Shown here piece by piece: positions 52,102 to 60,960 of a stretch of DNA of 64,000 nt. The notes beneath the pieces were generated by a model that was not told the DNA's origin, did not search any database, and saw nothing but the letters and a program-made list of their open reading frames with translations. A program made the translations under genes and the position numbers. This stretch comes from Aerobium sp039839275. Lineage in GTDB: Bacteria; Pseudomonadota; Alphaproteobacteria; Rhizobiales; Rhizobiaceae. How positions within the stretch are numbered: position 1 is the stretch's first letter; each line of letters opens with the position of its first letter. The DNA is taken from positions 62,001 to 126,000 of the forward strand of contig NZ_JBDOQP010000005.1 of NCBI RefSeq assembly GCF_039839275.1, written 5' to 3'.

Positions 52102-53453
52102 TGCCCATTCGCGATCTCGTCCCTATCGAACCCAAGGCGGCGCGCACGGAGGCGTTGCCCCCATCGCTGCGTCTCCATGCCAGGGGTCCGGTCAGGATCG
52201 GATATGGCCTGATGCTTGTCGGCGTCGCCGGTTCTCTTCTCTGGTCGGCAACGGCTCACCTTGCCTCCGGGGCGGTAGCCAACGGCATCATCAGTCCCGA
52301 CGGCAGCCGCCGCGTGGTCCAGCACCTGGAAGGCGGCATCGTCCACGAGATCAAGGTGCGTGACGGCGACGAGGTCAAGGTGGGGGATCCGATCCTGGTC
52401 CTGCAAGACACGCAGGCAGCGGCATCCTACGATCTTCTCCTCGAGCAGGCGCGCACGCTTGCCGCCACACAGGCTCGTCTCGATGCCGAACAGAACGATC
52501 TCGACGCGGTCGTCTTCCTGCATCCCTTGCTCGACGCGAAGGCCGCGAAGGTGCAATCCATCATTCGTGGCCAGGGTTCGCTGTTTGCCAAGCGGCGTGA
52601 TGCGTTCAACGCCCAGAAGCGGATTCTGGCTGACCGCAGGCGACAGTTCGAGGAGCAGATCGGCGCCTTCGAGGTGCAGATCGACAGCATTGACCAGCAA
52701 TTGGCGATCATCGCCGAGGAACTGGTGGGCAAGAAGGTGCTTTTTGCGAAAGCGTTGACCACCAAGCCGGAATTGCTCCGACTTGAGCGGACGCGCGCAG
52801 CGCTCGAGGGCGACCGCGGCCGTTTTCTTGGCTCTATCGCCGAAACCGGCCAGCGCATCAGCGAGATCGACGCACAGGCGATTTCGCTGGAAGCCGAGCG
52901 CGCACAGGACGTGTCCACCCAGATGGAGCAGGTGCGCACGGATTTCGCGACGATATCCGAACGGCTGAACGCCAGCCGGGACATCCTTGACAGGACGGTG
53001 ATCTCCGCGCCGATCAGCGGCAAGATCGTCAATTTGCGCTTCAAGACGACTGGCGGCGTGGTGATGGGCGGCGAGCCGATCCTTGAGATCGTACCGACGG
53101 AGGAAAGCCTCCTGATCGATGCGCGGATCGATCCCGGCGACATCGACGTCATCACCATCGGCCTGAAGGCGACGGTCCACCTCACGGCCTACTCCAGCCG
53201 GTCGCTTCCCAAGATCGAGGGCATCGTGCGCAGTGTTTCGGCGGACAGATTGGTCGATCCCAATACAGGACAAGCCTACTTCCTTGCCCGCGTGGAGGTG
53301 TCGAAGGAAGAGATCGACGCCCTCGACGTCGGTATCTCGTTGGTTCCCGGCATGTCAGCCGAAGTTCTCATCGTCACCGGCGAACGCACGGCGCTCGCCT
53401 ATATCATGGAGCCGCTCAGGGCTACCTTCCGGCGCGGCCTGCGAGAACAGTGA
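52101..53453 (+). CDS. Type I secretion periplasmic adaptor, HlyD family
   Basis: This 450-residue adaptor has a cytoplasmic N-terminus, one membrane helix (about 30-50), a lipoyl-like half motif GGIVHEIKVRDGDEVKVGDP (about 74-94), a long coiled-coil hairpin (about 110-300) and the C-terminal half-lipoyl/beta-barrel part with VISAPISGKIVNL. It links the ABC exporter to the outer-membrane channel. It begins one base into the exporter's stop (TGATG); a GTG three bases earlier is an alternative. Its last 32 nt overlap the 3' end of the opposite-strand receiver gene. Confidence 0.92.
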   Translation: MPIRDLVPIEPKAARTEALPPSLRLHARGPVRIGYGLMLVGVAGSLLWSATAHLASGAVANGIISPDGSRRVVQHLEGGIVHEIKVRDGDEVKVGDPILVLQDTQAAASYDLLLEQARTLAATQARLDAEQNDLDAVVFLHPLLDAKAAKVQSIIRGQGSLFAKRRDAFNAQKRILADRRRQFEEQIGAFEVQIDSIDQQLAIIAEELVGKKVLFAKALTTKPELLRLERTRAALEGDRGRFLGSIAETGQRISEIDAQAISLEAERAQDVSTQMEQVRTDFATISERLNASRDILDRTVISAPISGKIVNLRFKTTGGVVMGGEPILEIVPTEESLLIDARIDPGDIDVITIGLKATVHLTAYSSRSLPKIEGIVRSVSADRLVDPNTGQAYFLARVEVSKEEIDALDVGISLVPGMSAEVLIVTGERTALAYIMEPLRATFRRGLREQ

Positions 53454-54063
53454 CTTCAAGCGATATCGGGGGTTCCGGGCGGAACGAGGTCGGGTGCGAT
53501 GGGCTATGGTGTTCCCATCCGTTTCCCGCCTCGTCTTCGTCTTCCAGGTGCCTCAAGCTGCTTCCAGACCGCCGGCGGACCGTGTCGGTTGCGCCGCATT
53601 GCTGCATGCCGGACGGCATCAATGCCGATGGTGGGAAGAAGTCGCCACCGTTCAGGATGAATGTCAGGGCGCTCATCGCGAGACCAGGATCCGTGTCCGT
53701 CGGCAGATATCCGCGAAGTCCACGCTCGAACGCCCAGGCGATCTCTTCCTGGCACATGCGATCCGAGATGATGACGATCGGCAGGTCGGCAGCCAAGGGA
53801 AGCAGCATGTCGCGAAGAGCGCTGAGTTCTTCGTCTCGAAGACACTGACCGCCGATGCTCAGGATCACCATCGCGCTTTGGCGCACCAAGGCGGCTTCCA
53901 ACGCATCTTCTCCCGCGTAGTCGAGAAGGTCGACCGCGTCATCGGCCTGGGTCCACCGTTCGAGAAAGGCGCGTACGGCCGCGCGGCGCAGAGCCAGCGG
54001 ATCGATCAGCACGATCGTCTTCGACACACTGCCCGCTTTAGCTTCGGTATCCGGGTTAGCCAT
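53422..54063 (-). CDS. Stand-alone degenerate receiver protein, homologue of the LuxR regulator's N-terminus
   Basis: This 213-residue protein has a receiver-like domain at about 15-148. It begins IVLIDPLALRRAAV, and the phosphoacceptor region reads MVILSIGG (66-72), the same substitution as in the LuxR-type protein at 43203. It lacks any HTH. The C-terminal 60 residues are polar and low in complexity and run 32 nt into the opposite hlyD gene. It may be a regulator that lost its DNA-binding part by 3' truncation or frameshift, or a partner that binds the LuxR protein. ATG at 54063. Confidence 0.75.
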   Translation of the reverse strand: MANPDTEAKAGSVSKTIVLIDPLALRRAAVRAFLERWTQADDAVDLLDYAGEDALEAALVRQSAMVILSIGGQCLRDEELSALRDMLLPLAADLPIVIISDRMCQEEIAWAFERGLRGYLPTDTDPGLAMSALTFILNGGDFFPPSALMPSGMQQCGATDTVRRRSGSSLRHLEDEDEAGNGWEHHSPSHPTSFRPEPPISLEVTVLAGRAGR

Positions 54064-54389
54064 GATTGGTGCCGCAGCCTATCTGATTGAAGACGCGACA
54101 CTTTCAAGGCCGCACCTATGTGTACTCCAGCCGGACGGCATTGTTGAGTTAGCCTTACGTCACGCGGTGACCTGCCGAGGGTGAATCACCGTTGGGGTGC
54201 GCCAACCGCGATCGCATGCGGTACCGCGCATCTTCGCGCATTCGGCGTAGCCCTTTCCCCTTCAGGCGTAGCGGTCTCGCCTTAGGGACCACTTGGCGAG
54301 TTGGCTCCGCAGAGATAGATTCCGGCATTGCCGTTTCTTCGAGCGGCGCGGCGCCAGCGCCTGATGGCCGGGCTCCGGAGGGACGGACA
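54064..54389. promoter_or_regulatory. Intergenic region between receiver gene and small membrane protein gene
   Basis: These 326 nt lie between divergent genes. A short dyad GTCAC-GCG-GTGAC occurs near 54160-54172. The plus-strand frame that continues upstream of 54390 lacks coding character and was left out. Promoters in both directions are expected; nothing else is evident. Confidence 0.4.
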
Positions 54390-54818
54390 ATGGAAAAACT
54401 CGCTTCCTATATCCCGATGGAGCCGGCACGACTTGTCGAACAGGAACTGTTTGCTTCGGCCCCGCTGATCGGATTGGTCATCGCCCTGGTGCCCGTCGCG
54501 CTGGCGCTGTTGACGCGCCACAGGCTCTGTCTGCTCGAGACGATCGCACTGGCCCTGCTGGCGATCGTCGTCTACTCCGCCGGTGACGTTCTCTTGGCGG
54601 CGACACTGACGACGTTCGCGCTGATCAACGCGGCGCGTGGGTTCGAGCGGCGCAGGGTCCTCGAACTCCAGCGTCGCTCCGGCCAGCGTCTCCAGCAACT
54701 CGATGAAATGGTGGAGGGCTTCCTGACCGGTCTCGACCGCAGGAGCCAGGCGAACGACTTCCATCGCGAGTCTCCGGCGCGCGACGGTCATCCGCAGCAG
54801 ATGGCGATCGAGCGCTGA
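54390..54818 (+). CDS. Small membrane protein of unknown function
   Basis: I do not recognise it. The 142 residues hold two or three closely spaced membrane helices (about 22-42, 47-63 and 66-82) followed by a basic, probably cytoplasmic tail with a short amphipathic or coiled-coil stretch (84-118, RRRVLELQRRSGQRLQQLDEM). GGAGGGAC stands just before the ATG at 54390, which is chosen over longer in-frame starts. It lies between the type I secretion locus and DUF1403. A hairpin follows at 54847-54884. Confidence 0.65.
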   Translation: MEKLASYIPMEPARLVEQELFASAPLIGLVIALVPVALALLTRHRLCLLETIALALLAIVVYSAGDVLLAATLTTFALINAARGFERRRVLELQRRSGQRLQQLDEMVEGFLTGLDRRSQANDFHRESPARDGHPQQMAIER

Positions 54819-54846
54819 TCGAACGTTCTTGCCGTGCCCCATGCGT

Positions 54847-54884
54847 GGCCGCGACCGTGCCCGGTATCCGGTGCGGTCACGGCC
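54847..54884 (+). terminator. GC-rich hairpin after the small membrane protein gene
   Basis: The 11-bp arms (54847-54857 and 54874-54884) have one mismatch and enclose an inner CCGG dyad. There is no T run, so it is a moderate candidate terminator. Confidence 0.45.
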
Positions 54885-54927
54885 GCCGGCAGTGGCACAA
54901 TCCGCACCGCCGCCCTAAGCTTCACCC

Positions 54928-55881
54928 ATGAATGCCGACATTGATTCGAGCTTGGCCTCTGCCGCGCCGGTGCCGCGCGTGCCGCCATGGGCGGTGCCGA
55001 AGGCGCCCGTGGAGAACGATGCAGAGGCCGCCTACATGGCCGGTGCCGCGCTCGGCGCGATCGACGTGCTGGTGCGGTCCGACGCGCCGTGGCTCGGCGC
55101 CTGGCGGCACCGGCTGGCGTTGAAATCGGCGGCCGCCACGGTGAGGCTGCTGGGGCGCCGCGAGAACGAAAACACGTTGCGCGACGCGCTGATGCTGAAG
55201 CAGGGCTCCGACGACGCCGGACCTGGTGGCAACGTCCTGGCCGCGTGGCGACGCCTGGCGCGCGGCTCCGCCACAGTGGATACGGAGCTGCTGGCGACCG
55301 TCAGTGAAATGCTCGGCATCGCATGGTCCGATGAACTGTCCGATCTCGCCGAAATCGCGGAGGCATCGGTGTCGTCCTCAGCGCCGGCGCCACTCGTCGC
55401 GGCGGGGATCGCCAATGCCGTCGTCGCGCGCGATCCTCGGGCGGAAGCGCTGGCCTGGTGGCTCGCCGATCACGTGCTTTCGGCGCGCATGCGCTGGCCG
55501 CAGGCCGTGCCGCTGCTTGCAACGCAGATCCATTCGCCGCTGCTGCGCTTCGGCGGCGAGCGCCTGCGCTGCCGCCCGGGTGATGACGGGTTCGAACGGG
55601 CGGTCTGCATTGCGACGGCCGCGGCTGCGGCCGAAGCGTGCAGGCTCGGCTCAGCCATCGACATCCAGGCACGGCGGCTGCTGGCGGTGGCGCCGAAACT
55701 GCGATCCAAAGGGGCAGGGCAGGTGATCGACCTGCTCCTTAGAGACGATGCGGTTTCAGGGTCGCTGACGACGAAGACGCTGTCGCGCTGGGCCAGCCGA
55801 CGCCTGTTCGAACGGCTGATCCAGCTCGATGCCGTCCGCGAGCTTTCCGGGCGCGATACGTTCCGTCTATATGGCCTTTGA
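54928..55881 (+). CDS. DUF1403 family protein
   Basis: This 317-residue, mostly helical Ala/Leu/Arg-rich protein fits DUF1403. It has the opening PPWAVPKAP with AAYMAGAALGAIDVLVR, then GAWRHRLALKSAAATVRLLGR, and the closing RELSGRDTFRLYGL, which looks like the end of a winged-helix domain. The function is unknown. The family is often found on rhizobial plasmids and mobile or accessory replicons. It ends 16 nt before the convergent DapA-family gene. Confidence 0.82.
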   Translation: MNADIDSSLASAAPVPRVPPWAVPKAPVENDAEAAYMAGAALGAIDVLVRSDAPWLGAWRHRLALKSAAATVRLLGRRENENTLRDALMLKQGSDDAGPGGNVLAAWRRLARGSATVDTELLATVSEMLGIAWSDELSDLAEIAEASVSSSAPAPLVAAGIANAVVARDPRAEALAWWLADHVLSARMRWPQAVPLLATQIHSPLLRFGGERLRCRPGDDGFERAVCIATAAAAAEACRLGSAIDIQARRLLAVAPKLRSKGAGQVIDLLLRDDAVSGSLTTKTLSRWASRRLFERLIQLDAVRELSGRDTFRLYGL

Positions 55882-55889
55882 TGCTTCGC

Positions 55890-55909
55890 GCGGGGGGCTA
55901 CTGCCCCGC
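55890..55909. terminator. Short hairpin between convergent genes
   Basis: Perfect 6-bp GC arms (55890-55895 and 55904-55909) lie across the stop of the DapA-family gene and just past DUF1403. It may help separate the convergent transcripts. Confidence 0.4.
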
Positions 55910-56842
55910 CTCGGCCGTCCAGTTGCGATACCATGACTTGAACTGCGCATATTGCGCCTCTGCAAATCGACGTTGGGAATCGCTGAGAGCATCCCCCTCG
56001 TTGAAATGCAGCGTGTATTCCTCGTCGCCGTTCAGCACCATCAGATGCTTGTAATACAGGACGAGGTCCGGGCCCTCGTCGAATGTCGAAAGCACCATCA
56101 GGGCCGCCTCCAGCTCCCGGGCCTTGCGGCGGGCCTCGGCATCGCCGGCCGCCGCCTTCTCGCACAGGTCGACGAGATGGAGAACCTCGCGCGGCAGGGC
56201 GTTGCCGATGCCGGTGATGGCGCCCTTTGCGCCGCAGTTGACGAAGCCATGGAAGACGGTCGTGTCGACACCGACCATGAGCGTCAGTGCATCGCTGCGC
56301 GACGTGATGTGCTCTGCGGCATAGCTGAGATCCGACGCGCCGCCGAACTCCTTGAAGCCGATGAGGTTGTCATGCTCGCGGTGAAGCTCGAAGAACAGGT
56401 CGGCGCGCGTGGCGAAACCATAATAGGGGCTGTTGTAGATCACCGCCGGCAGCTTCGGCGCCGCGCTCAGGACCGCCGAGAAATGCGCCTTCTGCGCGGC
56501 GGGCGAGGTGCCGCGGGAAAGCAGGCGCGGGATCAGCATCAGGCCCTTGGCGCCGACCTCGGCGGCATGGGCGGCATGGGCGGCCGCCGATTTCGTGTTG
56601 ACCGCTCCGGTACCGACGATCGTCGGCACGCCGGCTTCCACGAGATGGCGAACGCCCTCCATGCGCTGCTCGTCCGTCAAGAGCGGCCAGTCACCCATCG
56701 AGCCGCAATAGACGACCGCCGACATTCCCGCCTCGATCAGTTGCTTCCCCTTGCGCGCCAGGGCGACGGGATCGGGCGTGCGATCGGGCAGGCAGGGGGT
56801 CATGAGGGCCGGGATGCAGCCGGCGAATATGTTCTGCGACAT
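55898..56842 (-). CDS. DapA/NAL-family lyase, probable pyrroline-4-hydroxy-2-carboxylate deaminase type
   Basis: This 314-residue (beta/alpha)8 Schiff-base enzyme has the catalytic Lys at about 164 (LIGFKEFGG) and Tyr at about 136 (IYNSPYYG). CGSMGDWPLLTDEQ near 46-59 replaces the DapA G-T-T-G-E motif and, from memory, matches enzymes annotated as 1-pyrroline-4-hydroxy-2-carboxylate deaminase. That enzyme removes the nitrogen in hydroxyproline breakdown and yields alpha-ketoglutarate semialdehyde. It is the last gene of the prolidase/Pot-type ABC operon, which supports a role with hydroxyproline peptides. The specific reaction is inference. Start ATG 56842. Confidence 0.85.
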   Translation of the reverse strand: MSQNIFAGCIPALMTPCLPDRTPDPVALARKGKQLIEAGMSAVVYCGSMGDWPLLTDEQRMEGVRHLVEAGVPTIVGTGAVNTKSAAAHAAHAAEVGAKGLMLIPRLLSRGTSPAAQKAHFSAVLSAAPKLPAVIYNSPYYGFATRADLFFELHREHDNLIGFKEFGGASDLSYAAEHITSRSDALTLMVGVDTTVFHGFVNCGAKGAITGIGNALPREVLHLVDLCEKAAAGDAEARRKARELEAALMVLSTFDEGPDLVLYYKHLMVLNGDEEYTLHFNEGDALSDSQRRFAEAQYAQFKSWYRNWTAEAGQ

Positions 56843-56968
56843 GTCGGTTCCGTCTTCAGGTGCTGTCGTTATGGCGGCTGGCCGCCTTAAAATCTGATGC
56901 TGACGCGCGATACGGGATTGTCCCGCCCGGATCAAGCAGGCCGCCCCGGTTCGGAGCGGCGAAAAGGG

Positions 56969-57820
56969 TCACGTCCTGAAACGCTGCCGCGTCATCACCC
57001 CTACCATGATGGTCAGAAGCAGGGTGGTTATCATCAGGATGAAGGCGATCGCCGCCGCCCCCGGCCAGTTGTTGAGTTGGAACTGCCCGTAGACCAGCGG
57101 CGCCATCATGCGGAAGCTTGGACCGCCAAGCAGCACCGGCGTGGCATAGGCGTTCATCGCCAGGATGAACGTCAGGATCGTACCGGCGGCGACGCCGGGC
57201 AGCGCCAGCGGCAAGAGCACGCGCCTGAACATGATGAGCGGCCGCGCGCCCATGCTGAATGCCGCTTCCTCGACATTGCGATCTATGCCCTCGATGACGC
57301 TTTGAAGAGAAAGCACCATGTAGGGCAGGTTGACGGCGATGATGCCGACGATCACGGCGAACTCGGTATACATGAACTCGATCGGTTCGGCGGTGATGCC
57401 GAGCTTCATCAGGGTGACGTTCAGCAGGCCGCGATTGCCCATGAAGCTCATCCAGCCGGCGGCGCGCACCGCGTTGCCGACGAAGAGCGGTATCACGACG
57501 CCGATGATCATCAGGTTCTTGAAGCGGGACTGGGTGCGCGCCAGCACGTAGGACAGCGGGAAGGCGAAGACGAGGCAGATCAGCGTGCAGATCATCGCCA
57601 CCCGGATGGTCGTGTAGTAGGCATTGAGGAAATACGAGTCCGTGAAGAAGACGGTGTAGTTCTCGAGCGTGAACGCCTCCACCATCAGGAGACGCGGGTC
57701 GAACTCGTTGAAGCTGTACCGCAGCAGGAACAGCAGCGGGACGATCACGCCGAGCGCCGTGACGAAAGTGGCGGGACCGACGAGTGACGCTGCAGAAATC
57801 AGCTGGGAACGCTGCTTCAT
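56969..57820 (-). CDS. Pot-type ABC transporter permease (PotB-like)
   Basis: This 283-residue permease has six expected membrane helices and the coupling loop NVEEAAFSMGARPLIMFRRVLLP. It belongs to the spermidine/putrescine-type importers, which also carry other amines or amino acids. It pairs with the PotC-like permease at 60109-60960. The gene starts 78 nt after the binding-protein stop. The 126-nt gap downstream (56843-56968) holds only a small 6-bp hairpin at 56873-56886. Confidence 0.9.
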   Translation of the reverse strand: MKQRSQLISAASLVGPATFVTALGVIVPLLFLLRYSFNEFDPRLLMVEAFTLENYTVFFTDSYFLNAYYTTIRVAMICTLICLVFAFPLSYVLARTQSRFKNLMIIGVVIPLFVGNAVRAAGWMSFMGNRGLLNVTLMKLGITAEPIEFMYTEFAVIVGIIAVNLPYMVLSLQSVIEGIDRNVEEAAFSMGARPLIMFRRVLLPLALPGVAAGTILTFILAMNAYATPVLLGGPSFRMMAPLVYGQFQLNNWPGAAAIAFILMITTLLLTIMVGVMTRQRFRT

Positions 57821-57898
57821 CTGGGATGCTTTCCAAATTGACCGCTCCGGCCGAATGTGCCGGAGCGGAACGGTGCCAGGAGCGGAGGGGTCAGGCGA

Positions 57899-58960
57899 TC
57901 AGGCCTTGAACTCCCGGTCCCACCAGTTCTTGAGCTCGACGTCGGCCTCGAGCAGGAACTCGTAGTCGAGATCCTTCATGTTGGCGGCCTCTTCCTCGGT
58001 GAACCCGATGCGTTCCTTCAGCTCGCCCTCGATGCCGGTGTTGGTGATGGTGCCGTCGTAGCCCATGTCCTCGGCGAAGCTGAGCTGGGCCGCCGGCTCG
58101 AGCATTGCATTGAGATAGGCATAGGCGCCGTCGACATTCGGCGCGTTCTTGGCGATCACCATGCCCGACGTGTAAGGCAGGATGCCTTCGCTCGGCGTCA
58201 CGGCCACGACGTTGATGCCCGCGTTCTGCCACTGCACCACGCGCGCCTTCCACATGATGCCGCAATTGATCTCCTCCGTTTCCAGCCCTTGCGCGAACGC
58301 CTCGTTGGTCGGGTAGATGCGTGCACCGGCGCTGCGCAGCTCCAGGAGAAGGCGCTTTCCTTCATCGACCGCGGTGACCGAACCACCCGCCGCGAGTGCG
58401 GCGGCCGAGATCACGTACTGGTACTGAATGTCGATGATGCCGAGGTCGGAGCCGCGTGCGGGATCGAGCGCCTCGGCATAGCTGGTCGGCTTGGATTCCA
58501 CCGTGTCGGGATTGAAGACGACGACCTTGCCCGAGTAGATGTGGGGAACCGCATAAGGCAGCTTGAAGGACGCCATCTGGTTCTCCCCGTTGGGGATGCG
58601 GCTCCAGTCGATTTCCTGCGTCAGGCCAAGCTCGAACATCTGGTACATGTTGACGCCGTTGAGGCCCTGGATGTCGGTCGACCCGGTCGGCAGGCGCCGT
58701 TCGGCGAGCAGCTTGGCGCGGCGTTCCGGATCGCCGGCCTGGTCCTGGACGACCTCCCAGCCCTCGGGGATCAGGAATGGCTGCTCGATGTTCTCGTTGA
58801 GAAGGCGGGCATAGTCGCCACCCCACGTGCCGACCACGACGCGTCCGGGCGACTGGGCCCGTGCCCACGAAGGAGAGAGCAATGCCGATGCGCCCGTCGC
58901 GGCCAGACCTGCCATGAACTCGCGGCGGCGAAGATAGAATTTCCCATTGCCATTTCGCAT
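57899..58960 (-). CDS. Pot-type ABC transporter substrate-binding protein with Tat-like signal
   Basis: This 353-residue exported protein has a twin-arginine-like signal (YLRRREFMAGLAATGASALL, cut near SWARA-QS). The mature part has VVVGTWGGDYARLLNENIEQPF, typical of PotD-like and related binding proteins. It delivers the substrate to the permeases encoded around it. The ATG at 58960, just before the signal, is chosen; GGGGAATTG precedes it. The longer in-frame extension would overlap the ATPase gene. Confidence 0.9.
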   Translation of the reverse strand: MRNGNGKFYLRRREFMAGLAATGASALLSPSWARAQSPGRVVVGTWGGDYARLLNENIEQPFLIPEGWEVVQDQAGDPERRAKLLAERRLPTGSTDIQGLNGVNMYQMFELGLTQEIDWSRIPNGENQMASFKLPYAVPHIYSGKVVVFNPDTVESKPTSYAEALDPARGSDLGIIDIQYQYVISAAALAAGGSVTAVDEGKRLLLELRSAGARIYPTNEAFAQGLETEEINCGIMWKARVVQWQNAGINVVAVTPSEGILPYTSGMVIAKNAPNVDGAYAYLNAMLEPAAQLSFAEDMGYDGTITNTGIEGELKERIGFTEEEAANMKDLDYEFLLEADVELKNWWDREFKA

Positions 58961-59042
58961 TTCAATTCCCCTTGTTATGTGTTGGCGAACTTGCACTGCG
59001 CGATTGCCCGTCGGTCTTTTCACACGGGCGTCTCTGCCTTCC

Positions 59043-60104
59043 TCAGACAGCATTTGCGGCGGCGAAAACCGTCGTCGCCGGCGGCCACGAGACGTAGACG
59101 CTGTCTCCACGCTTGAGAGCGGCTTCCTCATCCTCGCGGTTCATTATCTGCGCGACGATCGTGTCGCCGCCCTGCAGGTTGATGTGAACGTCGGTCATGC
59201 CGCCGAGAAACGAGACGAACTCGACCTTTCCCGGGAAGCAGTTGGGTGCTCCGTCAACAGGCGCGCTGCTGACGGAGACGCGCTCCGGACGCAGCGCCAT
59301 CATGCCGCTGCCGCTGAGCCTCTTGCCGACGGCGATTTCGAGGCCTCCATCGGTCACCAGCAGGCCGTCCTTGAAACGGCCGTTGATGAAGGTGCTGCGA
59401 CCGACGAACGAGGCGACGAAGGCGTTGGCCGGCCTGTCGTAAAGCTCACGCTGGGTGCCGGTCTGCTGGATGCGACCTTCGTTCATGACGACGAGACGGT
59501 CGGCCATCGTCAAGGCTTCTTCCTGGTCGTGGGTGACCATGATGGTGGTCAGCCCCAGCCGCTGCTGCAGGCTGCGGATCTCGAGACGGACTTCGGTGCG
59601 CAGCTTCGCGTCGAGATTGGAGAGCGGTTCGTCGAGAAGCAGCACGTCCGGTCGGAAGGCGAGCGCGCGGGCCAGCGCCACGCGCTGCTGCTGGCCGCCG
59701 GAAAGCTGTCGTGGGTAGCGATCGGCGAGATGATCGAGGCGGACGAGCTGAAGCGCTGATACGACCTTCTCCTCGGTCTCGGCCTTTGGAACCTTGCGCA
59801 TTTCCAGCCCGAAGGCGACGTTCTGCGCGACAGTCATGTGCGGAAACAGCGCATAGTTCTGGAACACCAGTCCGGTGCTGCGCTCCCATGGCGCACGCGC
59901 GGTGACGTCCTTGCCATCGATGCGGATCGAGCCGCCGGTCGGCTCGATGAAGCCGGCGACCATGCGCAATGTCGTCGTCTTGCCACAGCCTGAAGGGCCC
60001 AGCAGGGTTATGAACTCGCCATCGGCGATGTCCAGATTGATGCCCTGGGCGGCGTGGAAGTCGCCATAGGCCTTGGACAGATTTTCGAGTTCGATACGCG
60101 CCAT
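59043..60104 (-). CDS. Pot-type ABC transporter ATPase (PotA-like)
   Basis: This 353-residue ATPase has Walker A LLGPSGCGKTTT, Q-loop VFQNYALFPHM, signature LSGGQQQR, Walker B LLLDEPLSNLD, an H-loop VTHDQEEA and a C-terminal TOBE domain (about 275-345). It powers the Pot-type importer of this operon. It follows the PotC-like gene by 4 nt. Confidence 0.92.
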   Translation of the reverse strand: MARIELENLSKAYGDFHAAQGINLDIADGEFITLLGPSGCGKTTTLRMVAGFIEPTGGSIRIDGKDVTARAPWERSTGLVFQNYALFPHMTVAQNVAFGLEMRKVPKAETEEKVVSALQLVRLDHLADRYPRQLSGGQQQRVALARALAFRPDVLLLDEPLSNLDAKLRTEVRLEIRSLQQRLGLTTIMVTHDQEEALTMADRLVVMNEGRIQQTGTQRELYDRPANAFVASFVGRSTFINGRFKDGLLVTDGGLEIAVGKRLSGSGMMALRPERVSVSSAPVDGAPNCFPGKVEFVSFLGGMTDVHINLQGGDTIVAQIMNREDEEAALKRGDSVYVSWPPATTVFAAANAV

Positions 60105-60108
60105 TGCC

Positions 60109-60960
60109 TCAAACCACCCTGCTGATCCGGACGAAACGATCTGTGATCAACATCGCGACCACGATGATGAGAATCTGGAGAACCGACACCGCGGCGATGG
60201 TCGGATCAATCCGCCATTCGAGATATTGAAGGATCGCGATCGGCAAGGTCGTGCGGCCGGGGCCGACGAGAAACAGGCTCAGTTCCAGATTGCCGAACGA
60301 GGCCACGAAGCCGAACATCGCGCCCGCGACGATGCCGGGCAGGATTGCGGGCATCGTCACGCGCCGGAAGGCGACGAAGGGCGTGGCGCCGAGGTTCATC
60401 GCCGCTTCTTCCTGCGTACGGTCGAAACCGATGAGGCTGGCCGTGATAAGACGCACGCTCCATGGGATGACCAACAGGGTATGGCCGAATATCAGGCCGA
60501 GCGGAGACGACAGCATCCGGATGCCGGTGGCGATCTCGGTCTCGACCTGGAACACATAAAGGGCGATGCCGAGAACGATGCCGGGCACGATCAGTGGCAT
60601 CAGCATGAGGTTGTTGACGGTGGTCCGTCCGCGAAACTGAAAACGCGTGATCGCGATGGCGGCGGGGAGCGCGAGCGCAAGTCCGATCAGCGTGGCGATG
60701 ACGCCGACGCGAAGGCTGAGCCAGAAAGCATCGATGAAGCGGCTGTTGCCGATCGCTGCGGAATACCAGCGCGTCGAATAGCCGTCCGGCGGAAAGGACG
60801 GGATCTCCTGGGAATAGAAGGAAAGCCACGTCACGAAGATCAGCGGCAGCAGGACGAAAATGAACGCCGCGGTTGCGAAAGTGTTGAGCGTCCACTTGCC
60901 GAGCCGCCGCCGCGACAGGAAACCGCCGCGGTTGCCCGAAGATGCTTCGGCGGTGCTCAC
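60109..60960 (-). CDS. Pot-type ABC transporter permease (PotC-like)
   Basis: This 283-residue permease has an N-terminal helix followed by a periplasmic loop with SFPPDGYSTRWY, typical of PotC, and the coupling loop TQEEAAMNLGATPFVAFRRVTMP. It starts at GTG 60960, which overlaps the prolidase stop as GTGA. It forms the channel with the PotB-like protein. Confidence 0.92.
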   Translation of the reverse strand: MSTAEASSGNRGGFLSRRRLGKWTLNTFATAAFIFVLLPLIFVTWLSFYSQEIPSFPPDGYSTRWYSAAIGNSRFIDAFWLSLRVGVIATLIGLALALPAAIAITRFQFRGRTTVNNLMLMPLIVPGIVLGIALYVFQVETEIATGIRMLSSPLGLIFGHTLLVIPWSVRLITASLIGFDRTQEEAAMNLGATPFVAFRRVTMPAILPGIVAGAMFGFVASFGNLELSLFLVGPGRTTLPIAILQYLEWRIDPTIAAVSVLQILIIVVAMLITDRFVRISRVV

